A DNA stretch of 64,000 nt from Mangifera indica (Eukaryota; Streptophyta; Magnoliopsida; Sapindales; Anacardiaceae), in assembly GCF_011075055.1 (NCBI RefSeq), contig NC_058143.1, positions 13,593,057 to 13,657,056 of the forward strand. The letters run 5' to 3'. The notes under the pieces are model-generated. The model made no database searches, had not been told where the DNA came from, and was given only the letters and a program-made list of their open reading frames with translations. Both the position numbers and the translations under genes were made by a program. Below are positions 25,361-37,151 of this stretch, piece after piece (the first letter of the stretch is position 1; every line of letters begins with the position of its first letter).

Positions 25361-25978
25361 TTTATGTGTAAGGGTGACAATGAGGAGGGGCGGGGAGGGG
25401 ATCTTAATCCCTATCCCTATCCCCGTAGGGGATATTAATCCCCGTTTCCAATCCGTCCCCGTTACAGGGATGAAAATGATTTCTCGATCCTTTTTCGCAA
25501 AGAAAAATCCCCTTTCCATTCTCCCTTTATTCCTGCGAGGAAAAATCTCTTTTCCGTATCTGTAAAAAAAAAAAAATCTTTTTTTTACCTTTTAAATACA
25601 ATATAAATATATTAAATAATATAATTAAATAAAATTAAAATTAACCCACTATTTTAAATATAACAAATATAATATATTAACTATTTTAATATATACAATA
25701 AAAACCTAAATAATTTAAAACTATAAAAAATATATTAGTATTTTAAATAAATATATTAATATAAAAGGATGGGGATGGGGGCGAGGAGGGGAAGGGGCGG
25801 GCCAGGGAGGGGACACATGTATCCCCATCCCCGATCCGTCTCCGATTGTGGGGATTTTTTTATTTTCGTCCCGTTCTTGTCTCTTTCCCCATTTATATCG
25901 GGGAATTCTCTCCCCATTAGGGTTGAAGAGGGTCGAGACCCCTACAACCGAACTCAAATTGTCATCCCTATTTATGTG
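25361..25978. mobile_element. hAT-type MITE with GGGGATGGGG-rich arms
   Basis: The element spans 25369-25970 (602 bp) between perfect 8-bp target duplications TTTATGTG (25361-25368 and 25971-25978). Terminal inverted repeats are TAAGGGTGACAAT on the left and ATTGTCATCCCTA on the right. The arms are packed with GGGGA/TCCCC words and surround an AT-only centre (about 25570-25760). No transposase frame is present; the short open frames across it come from the skewed composition. The duplication length and ends place it among hAT-type MITEs. A related but more eroded copy may lie at 50940-51356. Confidence 0.85.
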
Positions 25979-28401
25979 TTTTATGTTATATGTAACGTAC
26001 TCTCTTTCTATCGGTAATATTGCCAAAATGGTGACACAATTGGTTTGGAAACTAACAATAAAATTAACAATAAAATGGGGATTTTTTTTATATACTTTTG
26101 ATATATGATGTAAATATATTGATAGTGTATTATTATGTGATTAGATAATTTTGAATTAAAGATAAAATAACATCTAATTATATAATGATATATCATCTAT
26201 ATATTCAAATTGTATATAAAAAATGTATATATATAAAATTGCTTGTAAACTAAATGGTGGATGAACATAGAACCAATATTTTTGGAACTATATTGGATGT
26301 TGAATAAGTGAAAGAGACAGTTACTGGCGGTTGTAATGATTGATAAGTGATCAAATTGATTAACTTTTGAAAAATAATATTAAAAAATTATATAATTTAT
26401 CATAAAATATATATTTTAAATTATTTTTGGAAAAATTAATTAATTTAATCATAATTAACTAAATTTAATTGTGATTAATCAAATTTTTAATAATAAACTA
26501 ATATAACCAACCATTTTCTAAATGATGAACATATCCATATAACTTAAATTCAATTTCAAGTTAAAAAAAATTGCATTTTCACCTCGTGTACTAAATGGAA
26601 CTCACATATATTGAAATTGAAAACTTTCACTGACTTTTGAGTAGTTTTTCGATGATGAAAATTATACTAAAGGTTAACAAATCATTTCTTATCATGTTTG
26701 GATAAAATCATCCATACATAATATCATTCACATCTTTCATCTCTGGATTATTAAACTGTGGTCCTCAAAGTAACATAACTTATATTTTGAGTCCCAATAT
26801 TACATAAGACTTGAAATTGACAATCTAGATATTAGACTTGATTCATCTCATCTACTTTTATGTTTTCAAAGTTTGATCAACTCCTATCGTGTGTGATTTA
26901 TAGGCTCTTCGTTAAATCAATAGTGCAAGAATTCGTATCGAACCCACAATCTGGCAACTATCCATGTACAAACCAAAATTGACCTCTAGCAAATTGTCAA
27001 CTTGTCAATAATATAGTTATTGTACAACTCGATCCCTTTATCATGTAACATCTCTTCAAGAGTAAGACATAGATTCAATGTCCACCTTAGTAGACCTTTG
27101 ATATGGATGGATTGACGTTTGTATCAATGATTGAACAGTATTGGACAAGCAACGACTTAATCCTTGTGTGACCACAAATTTAAATAATCATTGATATCCA
27201 ACATTAAGCCTATTGTAGATATAAACTCTCGAATATAAAAGTTATAAATCATTTGTTGATCTACTATAGTCTTCATACATTTTTTAATATGATCAATCAT
27301 CACCGTTTTGACAACTTTTTCTTAATGATTGCATTAGGTTGGTATCGAACTATATCACTTCTTGTACAAGACACCTGAAGTCAAATGATCATATGTACCA
27401 CCATTTGTTAAGAAAATATATTTCATATTTATTTGGAATCTTTTTAGTGGGTCAATTCAATGGACACGTCTATATAATATGCACTTACGTGTATGTTAAG
27501 CTATCTTTGGCCAGTTTTAACACATAAGATTTGCTATTACCTTTCAGTGAGGTATTCAACACTATAATAGTTTTAACAATATTACCTATATCCTCGTTCA
27601 AGTAATATTAGAACTATGAACAACTCTAGAATAGACACCTCATATGAACATAGGATCCTTACGATCAATTGATATACACTGATTTTTTTATTACGATTCT
27701 ACCATTCTAAAGACACTCATTTATACAAAATATAACATATAGATAATTAATTTTATTTTATTAAATTATATAGTGATTACAATTGTTTATACATCTTTGA
27801 CAATTGACTCTAAAATGTCTACCCTAATTTCACATACAAAACAAAAATATACTTATACAAAATTGTATATTCACAAACATAGTAAACACTAAGTGAATTT
27901 GTATTTTGCTATCAAGGAAACCATTCATGCAAAGGAGTTGCCACTCTTTCTTGAAACTTGGAGGTCAAAACATTAATCACACTAACTTGATGGTCAAATT
28001 GCTCCTAGATAAAGGCTATCAAGATCTAGAGCATCTTCTCATGAGTTGACAATATCTTAAATATCATCTCATGAACTCGAAAAAGATGTTGCCAAATGTT
28101 AGGTCAAAAGTAGAATTAAGGAGAAGGGCACCTATGGAGACGTTGTCCTATGAGATATCTATATTAGACTAACATCATAAGCAATAGTCAATGACTACTA
28201 GATGTGGTATTGTACTCGATGAAGCTAAGGAAATCCATGATAGACAGGTTGATATCAATATGACTTTATCCATACATGCTAGTGTTAGAGGTAAATTGTC
28301 TTAAGAAGACATATTTTTTGGGATGCAATTTGGTATGTAATGGGGTTTTGGTATTTGAAACGAGTCCATGAGAGGAACAATAGTGGGGAGGAACAATAGT
28401 G
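25979..28401. other. Gene-free AT-rich region
   Basis: No coding potential is seen. The segment 26086-26240 resembles part of the small AT-rich inverted-repeat family also seen near 38043-38578 and 40618-40780 (GTGATTAGATAATTTTGAATTAAAG and similar, given here only as a short guide: GATTTTGAATTAAAG). The rest, to 28401, looks like old decayed repeats that I cannot assign. Confidence 0.4.
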
Positions 28402-28673
28402 AGGACGTCACCAAACTCGTATTGTTATATCTTTTACATTATGACCTATTGAATGTAAACAATAAGTAGAAGACTCTAGATTGCATTTTTATGCTAGCAA
28501 ATGACTTGATGGCTTATAGTTGTTATCTGTGGGGCACTTTGATCTGGAAATTAACAGTAGATTCAATGAGGTGGGTCATACATTATGCCTTGATAGATTT
28601 TGGTGTTTCTCATAAGCATTCCGCATTACTTTATATGTTTTACAATGATCATTTAATGTATATGTTACTTTGA
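28402..28673 (+). pseudogene. DUF1985/Ulp1-like transposon-associated remnant
   Basis: One frame reads KLVLLYLLHYDLLNVN, then stops, then NDLMAYSCYLWGTLIWKL and TVDSM. The order resembles the plant DUF1985 region (leucine-rich ALLYFLE-like block, then a DL.A.N.YPWG-like block) that is carried by Ulp1-containing Mutator-like elements. Stops and drift make it non-functional. This is a recalled family pattern, not a search result. Confidence 0.4.
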
Positions 28674-30296
28674 CTAAAAATTGTGTATTTCTATTTGTAG
28701 GTCTAGATATACAAAACACTAATTAACCTAGAGGGCTGGACAAAGTTGATTGGATTAGGAAAGGTCCCCTGTATATTGGACTAGATGACCAAAAACATCT
28801 ATAGTTTGAAAGATATCTCAACCATATTTGGTAGCAAGGGTATATGTGCATATCAATTATTTCCAATGTTTATAATTGTTGTCACAAGTGAGTGGTTAAC
28901 AAATACTGGTTAAAACAGTTCAAGACTTATGAACATGATTTTGCTTCTGATCCAATGACTAAATCTTAGCCCTGTCATTATAATAAAATCTAACAAGCTA
29001 GAATGAATATAAATTTTATTAAGCCTAAACCAAAAATTTAAAGTTTAGTCTCCTCGATTTATGTGTTATAGTAGTACGAAATAGATAAAGACTATATTGA
29101 ATCTCTACTCTTTAAGATTTAGGAAGACTCTAAAACAAGTTTTACAGAATAACTTCTTCTAATTTGCAATAAATTTCTTGTATATCTTGACCAATGTGTC
29201 ATTTTGGTCTTGAATCATTAACTACACTAGAAAATGATGTCATGGACGAAATCTCTCTACCATGGGGTTGAGGCTAAGGATGTAAGAGATCATGTTCTTC
29301 TTCCGATTGGATGTTGATATTGGGATAAAGATTCAAAACTTAGATTATTTCAAATGAATAATCAAATAAAAGTAAAAAGCACTTAATATTTTAAATATTA
29401 AACCCAAACCCTAAATTATCCGAAATAAAAGAAATTCTACTTGAATGGTAAAATATTAATTAAGTTACAACAAAAAAAGTACTAATTCACCCCCTAGGTG
29501 TTACCATCTAATTAATTATCATATAAGTCTCATAGGGTTTTTGTACCTACCAAAAATTTGTTTTCCCCCAAACCTCTTGTCAAATACCCATTAATCCTCA
29601 TTAGATATTACACGTAGTAAAATATCAAAACAGCCACATATAATGTCTACCACAAATAATCATTTATCTCTCATTAAGCATTATACTTAGTAAAATTTCA
29701 TTTTATCTCGTCATTATATCTAAATGAATTTTTTTTTGGTAATTATGAAAAATATATTTTACCCCTTTATTGAAATCCCATTGGTAGATTTGATTTATCA
29801 TGTCTACTGGGTAATTTTCATGCTTATTGATGGGAATTCAATATTTTCCGGTCAAAGTTTTTACTTTGATCCAAACAAAACAACCAGGACCTTCCTAAAC
29901 CATTTCTCAGGTAACCATGAATAAATTTTAATTCAAAAAACACAATTTCATAATTAAAAAAAATTTAAACCCAAACTCAAAAATGGAAAAATAAATTGTA
30001 AACCCAACCCATCGTTAAAAACGCTGTAATAATCTCAAAAACTCAAAGAGACAAATTAACAAATTTCTACCATTTTGAACTTATATGAAGCGAAATGTGA
30101 TTATCAAGTGATTGGTTTTTTCGGCTGAAAAAGATTAGAGTTCATCGATTATGAAATTTGAATGTGGTTAATTTTGATCAAAATATTCTTTATATATTAG
30201 AACAAATTCATCCACCTTATTGATTATATTCTAATAAACTTTGTAGTATGGACTAGTTTTGTATATACTGGGGAAAAAAAAGCTTGTTTTAATTAA
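28674..30296. other. Gene-free AT-rich region
   Basis: Repetitive-looking AT-rich DNA between the DUF1985-like remnant and the foldback element at 30306. It could include further decayed parts of the same Mutator-like element, but I see no definable end, duplication or frame. Confidence 0.35.
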
Positions 30297-30906
30297 TTAC
30301 TTTTAGGCCAAAGGACTTATTCCTATTCAAAGTTTATTAGATTATCAAATTAGTATCTATTAACTATTAAAAACTTAAACATTCATTTATGATATGCCAA
30401 AATTAATAGAATTTGTTAAAATTATTAATTTATCCCTTAGGTTTAAAAAAATAATAGTACCCCCCTCCCCCCCCCCCCCCCCCGAATTAAAGTTAACGTT
30501 ATCACCAACTGACTTTACTCTCTCCCTCTCCTTTTGCAATGTGTCTTTGGATGAAGAACATCGTTTTCATCCAATGACGAGGATGATCAATGTGCCAAAA
30601 AAGGGGAGGGAGAGTAAGCCAGTCGGTGATGATGTTGTAAAAGGGAGAAAGAAAAGAAAGAAATTTTAAGAAGAAAAATGTAATATTTTAAAGTTTAATT
30701 TTAAGAGAAAATTGTTTGTTTTCTAAACCTAAGAAGAAAATGGATATTTTTTATTATTTTGAATATATTACTAATAAAATAATGATTTTATTCTTGTTAA
30801 TTTTAATCACTCAGTGGGTGAATATTTGAGTTTTCAATAATTAATAGGTACCAACCAGTGATGCAACTAACTTTGGGTGGGAATTAATTCTTTGACCTTA
30901 CTTTTA
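30297..30906. mobile_element. Mutator-type foldback MITE with perfect 9-bp target duplication
   Basis: The element spans 30306-30897 (592 bp). It is flanked by the exact 9-bp duplication TTACTTTTA (30297-30305 and 30898-30906). The left terminus is GGCCAAAGGACTTATTCC and the right terminus is its imperfect complement, GGGAATTAATTC then TTTGACC. The arms remain roughly complementary inward for about 150 bp or more. A long poly-C tract (about 30463-30483) sits in the interior. A 9-bp duplication is diagnostic of the Mutator superfamily. The element ends about 340 bp upstream of the PWWP gene's ATG. Confidence 0.85.
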
Positions 30907-31249
30907 ATATAAAGGTCTGACGTCTCACTATCTTAGTGGAATACCACCGTCCGCTCTGTATACCCTGCTCTACCTTATCAACTTCGAACCAAACAAATTT
31001 CTAATAAACTAGAACTCTGAGAGAGGGAGAAAATCTCAATCCATATTTTCTTAAATTCCTAAAGCACACTCTCTGTAAAAACAGTTTCAAAATATCTCGC
31101 GAAACAAATGACGCAACGTCGTTCTCAATTTGATGAGATACAATAAACAAGGTACACTCTTTTTTCTTTTTTAGGGGCTTTTACAGCCGACCTGTAAAGA
31201 ACTCGATTTGTAGGGTTTCGAATTAGGTTTTTCTAGCTGTTGGATTAGA
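30907..31249 (+). promoter_or_regulatory. Proximal promoter and leader of the PWWP gene
   Basis: Between the foldback element and the ATG at 31250. It contains a TAGGGTTT word (31211-31218, telo-box-like), often found near starts of plant growth-related genes. A GT at CAAG|GTACAC (about 31149-31155) could open a leader intron. No start site can be fixed. Confidence 0.4.
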
Positions 31250-34200
31250 ATGATTTCTGTTACTAAGGGCGACTGTGAATTTGATAGAAAATCTGCTACT
31301 AATACTAAGGAAGAAAATGAGGCGAAGCGTAGGGTTTCAGACGAGGATGTTGTGGATTGTTTAATTAAAGATGAGAATTTGTTAAAATCGGGAGTGGTTA
31401 ACGAAGTTAGGGTAGTTCCCGAGGCTGAAAGATCTGAGGAGGTTAGAGTTAGGGTTTGGGCTCCTTCGGAGATCGGTTATAATTGTAACAGTACAGATAA
31501 TGTAATGGAATCTGGGCTTGAAGTTGAGACGAACAAAGTGAGTTTTAATCGAATTGATAGACAAAATGGTGACCATTTTGACGTTGGAAATGATAAATTT
31601 GACAATAAAAGTGATAGAGTGGTGAGTAATGTCTCTAGGGTTGAGGGGCATGGAGAGGCTTATAATTCTTTGCTGTCAGAGTTTGATGATTTTGTGGCCA
31701 ATGAAAAAATGAACACGGGAACATCAAGGGCGTTGAGTTATGGTTTTGAAGTGGGTGATATGGTATGGGGCAAGGTTAAATCACATCCATGGTGGCCGGG
31801 GCATATATTTAATGAATCTTTTGCGACTTCCTCGGTGCGTCGCACAAGGAGCGATGGTCATGTGTTGGTTGCTTTCTTTGGGGACAGTAGTTATGGGTGG
31901 TTTGACCCAGCTGAGCTTATTCCTTTTGACCTCTATTTTGCGGAGAAATCACAACAAACAAATGCTAGGACTTTTGTTAAGGCTGTGGAGGAAGCTGTGG
32001 ATGAGGCGAGTAGGAGGCGTGGTCTTGGATTGGCATGTAAATGTAGGAACCCATATAATTTTCGGCCTACAAATGTTCAGGGGTACTTTACAGTTGACGT
32101 GCTGGATTTTGAGCTTGGTGGGCTTTATTCGGCTGATCAGATTAATAAGGCAAGAGAAGGGTTTCGGCCTTCTGAGACTCTTTCCTTTGTCAAACAATTG
32201 GCATCAGCACCACAAGTTTGTGAAGAGTGGAGCATTGATTTTATAAAGAATAAGGCTACTGTTTTTGCTTTTCGTAAGGCATTGTTTGAGGAGTTTGATG
32301 AGACTTACGCACAAGCTTTTGGTGTGCAGCCAGCACACCCTTATCAGGATCGAGCTGCTTTATTAGATGAGTCTTATAGACAGTCAACTAGAGGTACAAG
32401 TTTAATGCTCTGCCAAATCTTTTTAGTTATTTTATATCTGTATGCTCTGTCAAATTTTTGAACAGTGTAATGCATATTCAGCCTATTCAGAGCTGATGAT
32501 TCTTTTTTTTTTTTGGGTGACTCAAACAATCTTACTGTTGTTCTATGCTTTCTTTATCATTTTAGAAGAACATGGGGTGCAAAGTTTTTGGACTTTTTGA
32601 GAGCGTCTGATTGCTATTTTTCTTCTCAAATTTTATTGATGAAAACAAGCCTACATAATGAGGCCTAGCAAGAATTTTCTTAAGGTTTATGTTTTGTGTG
32701 CAACGTGATCTCATAGTTCCACCTCAATTTTATCCCACTTAATGGATGGTCAAGCATAGATATGTTATTGGTTTTTGTTGGCTAACTGTCCTTTCTTACT
32801 ATGTTTGCTTTCTGCTGATACTGATACTAAAGGTGAATTTCACATTTTTGTTCTTATTGGGGTGGTTTCTAATCATATTTTTGTGAAAATGCTTCTCTGT
32901 TAAGCCAATTTTAAAATAGATCTATTCGCATGCAAACACTGCCTATTTTCCCTTATGCTTTTGCTGCCTTCTCTAGCTCCTTTGAGTGGTCCAAGGGTAT
33001 ATGCTGAAGCTCTGGGCGGTGGGAAGAAAAAGTCTATGAAGGTCAAAGATCATTCAAAGAAAGAAAAATATCTTTTCAAGCGAAGGGATGAACTAGGTGA
33101 CTCAAGAACTTATCAGATTAGCCAAGGGCAAGAATTTTCATCAACACCATCTGCTGTCATGGAGTCATTGTCAACTTTGGTGGCTCAAGATTATGTGTTG
33201 CAGAACAGGGTTCCAGCAGCTCATATGGCAGTAAAAATTGAAGAAACTGAGTTTATAAGCAAGGACAGTCCAGGCTCAAGTGGGGATGCATCTGGAAAAG
33301 AAACTGCAACCATAGATCGTGCCCCAGCCTTCAGTGGTACTCCTAGCGGCAAAGTTGCTGCTATAGATGGAAGATTATCTCCAGATGAAATGAAAGAGAG
33401 GGCGGAACTGGGTATTGTTTTGGGTTCCACTAGTGAAGGTGGATGTGATATATTAGAAAAGGTGGTCCCAGGATTGACGGATGGTGCATTGCAATTTTCT
33501 TTACTGGAAGAGGAGGTTATGGTTGACATTAAAAATGAGGGGAGTGCAAAAATGTTCAGATCGAAAGACTGCTATCAGCAATCTGAACCAAGGATTTTGG
33601 CAAGAGGGGAAGAAGGTCATAGGTTAGATCAAGTTCAGGACAGTCGCCCAAGCATTCATTCTTTGCCAACTAACACAAAACATTCTGTTGGAGTTAGTCC
33701 TGATGGTAAAGTAAAAAAGCCTAAAGCTCTTAAGCGGACTCTAGTGGACATGAGCCCTCCTAACTCTATGATGGGGGAGCAAAAGAAGAAGAAAAAGGAG
33801 CTTGGCTTGAAAGCAAGTTCTGATAATCACCAGAAGCGTGTGGCTATTGGAAAAGTTGGGCTTGCAGTTATGAAGCCGACCAAAAAATCTTCTCAGGTTG
33901 GTTTAGCTACTAGGGAAGATACACAGGTTAATAATCAGAGAAAAGATGTTGGTGATGGTATTTCTGTGTTGCCTTCAGTTGTGACCACGCCAGGAGTTTG
34001 CATGGAGAATATTGAAGTTGGGCTTCCGCAGTTATTGAGTGATTTACATGCTCTCGCTGTCAATCCCTTTCATGGTGTGGGAAGGAATTGCCCTGCAATT
34101 ATACGGCAGTACTTTCTGCAGTTCAGATCCCTTGCATTTGTATACCAGAAAAACTTGCTTCTATCACTGTCATCTGAGACTGAGCCTGTTGATGTTCGTC

Positions 34201-35396
34201 GTGCAAAATCTTTATCGGGTGTTGTTACTCCAGGTGATAATGTTAGAGATTTGCTGTCATCAAAACCAGTGAAACACCTAGCCAGGTCTGATGATCTTAC
34301 AAAGGCTGGGCGAAAGCATCTTCCGTCTGATCGCCAGGAAGAAATTGCTTCAAAGCGATTGAAAAAGATTAGTCTTATGAAATCATTGACCACAGAGAAG
34401 TCTGGTCAGAGGACATCGGATGGCAAGCGATTAGAGGAAAAAGAACGCACGACAACTGCTCGTGCAAAGCCCACTAGACCTGATACTATAAAGAAATTAG
34501 AGCATCCAGCCAGAGCACCGAAGCCCACTATGCTGGTGATGAAGTTTCCTCCAGACACATCACTTCCATCTGCTGCTGAGCTTAAGGCTAGATTTGGTCG
34601 TTTTGGGTCGATAGACCAATCGGCTATCCGTGTGTTCTGGAAAACTTCAACGTGTCGAGTTGTGTTCCGCTACAAAGCTGATGCACAGGCAGCGTATAAA
34701 TATGCTAATGGAAACAATGCTCTCTTCGGCAATGTGAATGTGCGATACATTGTTCGGGAGGTAGAAGCTCCTGCAGCAGCAGAAGTACCTGAAACTGACA
34801 AAGGCCGAGGAGATGACCCTGCCGTTGAGACCTCATGTATGAAGGATCCCGTTCTTGATCGACCAACACATACACCTTTCCTGCAGCCAACGATCCAGCT
34901 GAAGTCCTGTTTGAAGAAACCAACAGCTGATGAAGCTGGGCAGGTAACAGGTGGTAATGGCAGTAGAGGGACAGCTCGTGTAAAATTCATGTTGGGTGGG
35001 GAAGAAAGTAGTAGGACAGAGCCATTGATGATTGGTAATAGAAGCAACTTCAACAACAATGCTACTTCTTTTGCTGATGGTGGTGCATCTTCTTCTGTTG
35101 CAATGGATTTTAATAGTAAGAACTTTCAAAAGGTTATTGTTCCTCCATTTTCATCACCCATTTTGCCGCCGCCGCCACAATTTGCAAAACCACAATTTAA
35201 TAATTCACATCATAGTGAAGTAGTATCACCGCCCAGAAATTCTCGCATTCTTAATCTACTCACAGTCCCACTCCCACCACCCACTGCCTCAACAATCGAT
35301 ATTTCACAGCAGATGTTAAGCCTTTTGACAAGATGCAATGATGTGGTAACCAATGTTACCGGATTATTAGGCTATGTGCCTTACCATCCTCTTTGA
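31250..35396 (+). CDS. PWWP-domain chromatin protein with C-terminal RRM-like region
   Basis: Two exons, 31250-32393 and 32977-35396, join in frame to 1187 residues. The first exon continues open past its GT donor (ACTAGAG|GTACAAG) but the 32394-32976 part is intron. The PWWP domain begins near residue 164 (FEVGDMVWGKVKSHPWWPGH) with the family's HPWWP core, and continues to VAFFGDSSYGWFDPAELIPF. PWWP domains read methylated histone tails or DNA. A conserved helical segment follows (about 235-380). The middle is Lys/Ser-rich with nuclear-type basic runs (QKKKKKELG). An RRM-like fold (about 899-975; TMLVMKFPPDTSLPSAAELK, FGSIDQSAIRVFWKT, CRVVFRYKADAQAAY) lies near the C terminus. This layout fits the plant PDP family, whose Arabidopsis members work with MSI/FVE-type Polycomb partners on H3K27me3. 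From memory, PWWP genes lie beside ACBP4 and ACBP5 in Arabidopsis as here. The exact member is not resolved. Confidence 0.92.
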
Positions 35397-36140
35397 TTTG
35401 GGCAAAACAATAGCGGATTTTTATAGAAAGGGATCAAACTAAAACGCTGCCAAATAACCTTCTTGTTCAAAGCTGCAAAAGCAAACGGAACCAAAAGGAG
35501 AACCGGCCAGGTCATTTTGCTGTGAAAAAAAGTGTCAAAATTGAAGAGAATCGGTAACGAGGCATTTGGGTTTCAAAATGTAGGTGCTGTGCGGTTGAAA
35601 AAACAACACTCGTATTGATATTTGATAGTGCCTGCCAGCCGTCTGCTTTGAGTTTCTTTAATTAATGTGATCTTTGTAGTATATGGGCCAGCTAAGCTTT
35701 GTACCTGTATTAGGAATGGTGGAAATTTTGGACTGGTAGTTTTATTTGCTTGATTTGATTTCATTATTGTGCCTCATCCACCTGGGTTGGGGGTAAGGCT
35801 TTAAGACTCATTAGAGTTTTGATAATTGGCTGCCTTTGATTGTTGGATTTCCATTCCAGTTTGCTGAGTCTCTAGTTTGTTAGAATACAGCTTTCATTGC
35901 CCAATTTTATTACAAGTTGAAAATAAGTAATTAAGGCAAATATGGGCAACTTTCAACAATATGCAAACATAATCTCCAACATGCTTGTCCATGCCATCGC
36001 CACCTTTTCTGGGGAGTATCAGACCACCTGTCTTAGCCGCAATTGTGGCGTTAAACCACTCAACTAGAACCACCACATGCCGATGAAACTTTCTCATTAC
36101 GAAACGATGTAATAATATTGACAGAAAGCTTAAATATAGT
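35397..36140. other. 3' region of the PWWP gene and spacer
   Basis: Follows TGA at 35394-35396. It contains the presumed 3' untranslated region of the PWWP gene and the 3' side of the ATG18-like remnant that comes in from the opposite strand. No additional gene is seen. Confidence 0.45.
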
Positions 36141-37151
36141 TTAGAAACTTTCTTCTCTCTTGATAAAATTATAATATTCAAGCCAAGTCATCTCTCCACT
36201 CTGCACTGGATCGAACTCACATGTATAGTAGCTGCATTTAAAAATGAACAGTTATTTGCATGACATGAATTTTCAGGAAAACAACAAGAGAATGAACAGT
36301 GAAGTTATTTTTTCCAAAGCTAACAAGATACTTCACACCTTCCTTCAATCTTAGCCGAGCCACTGACCTCACTGAGTTGAAATAGTAGGGCAATGCACAC
36401 AAAGATGGATCCAAACAAATAAGTCAATTGAAGATCACTGAGAGAGGATGCAGGGGGAGTTTATAATATTAAAATTTACCTTTGAAGAAGGAAAGAGATG
36501 TGGTGTTACTGGAAACATCAAGTTGAGGCTCTGTAGTAGTTTGAGTTTGAGTTAGTGAACAAGTATCAGAATGAATCTTAAGGCCAAAAACATGAACAGT
36601 TCCCTTGTCACTTGAAGCGGCTGGCCATTGGGCACTTTTAGAAAATGCTAAGCTGTATATTTCTGCTCTATCGGCTCGTCTCCTCACCTGCAATTTCGCA
36701 TCACAACAATTCAAATGTAAGAGCTTTCGCAAAAATACCTTCAACAAAAAGTGCTTTTTTAATTCTCCAAGTGCTTGGCTTATTAGCATTCTTTATCATT
36801 CAAAAGAACTTTCAACAGAAATACTATAGGAATTTCTATATGCCTTGCATTCTCTTAAGTATTTTTGGCTAAAACAAGAACAGAACAAACTTATTGACAA
36901 CATAAAAAGCGCTTTTAGAAGTACTACAACCTGTTCAAAAACCCTAATACCTCTTGCGGAAGCAATCCATCCGAAGTATTAAAAACCCTAATCAAAATTC
37001 CCTTACAAGTCGCAGTAGCCAAGAAACGCCCGTCCAAAGTCAAAGCAAGACAAGAAATTCTCGAATTATGCGCCTTTGTAAACGTAGTTCGGCTGAACTC
37101 ATAATGCTGTAAACTCATAATGTATTGTTCGGGGACACTCCCATTGATCAT
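36141..37151 (-). pseudogene. 5'-truncated ATG18-like (WD40/PROPPIN autophagy) copy
   Basis: Read on the minus strand, blocks match the second half of plant ATG18: 37151-36951 ([33 protein letters not shown]), spliced to 36687-36480 ([40 protein letters not shown]), then a diverged block about 36400-36290 (YYFNSVRSVARLRLKEGVKY) and a terminal block about 36220-36141 (CEFDPVQSGEMTWLEYYNF) ending in TAA. ATG18 proteins bind PI3P through a seven-bladed propeller. The basic lipid-binding motif normally reads FRRG or LRRG; here the corresponding stretch is VRRRAD. The N-terminal half of the propeller is missing upstream of 37151, and W-L in QWLA is changed to QWPA. Because the introns remain, this is a partial DNA duplicate rather than a retrocopy. 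It is almost certainly non-functional. Confidence 0.75.

Noticed and set aside
25316..26026. Several 60-100-residue open frames on both strands rich in Pro, Gly and Arg
   Set aside because: They cross the ends of the GGGGAT/ATCCCC MITE and reflect its skewed composition, with no recognisable domain.
31740..32246. A 168-residue frame overlapping the PWWP exon
   Set aside because: It is a shifted-frame reading of the PWWP-domain coding sequence; the true frame contains the conserved domain.
32394..32461. Continuation of the first PWWP exon to a stop, giving a 403-residue protein
   Set aside because: A GT donor at 32394 pairs in frame with the AG before 32977 to give 1187 residues; the continuation is intron sequence, though a short isoform cannot be excluded.
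34070..35129. Antisense frames of 70-130 residues
   Set aside because: They are shadows of the PWWP coding exon without family motifs.
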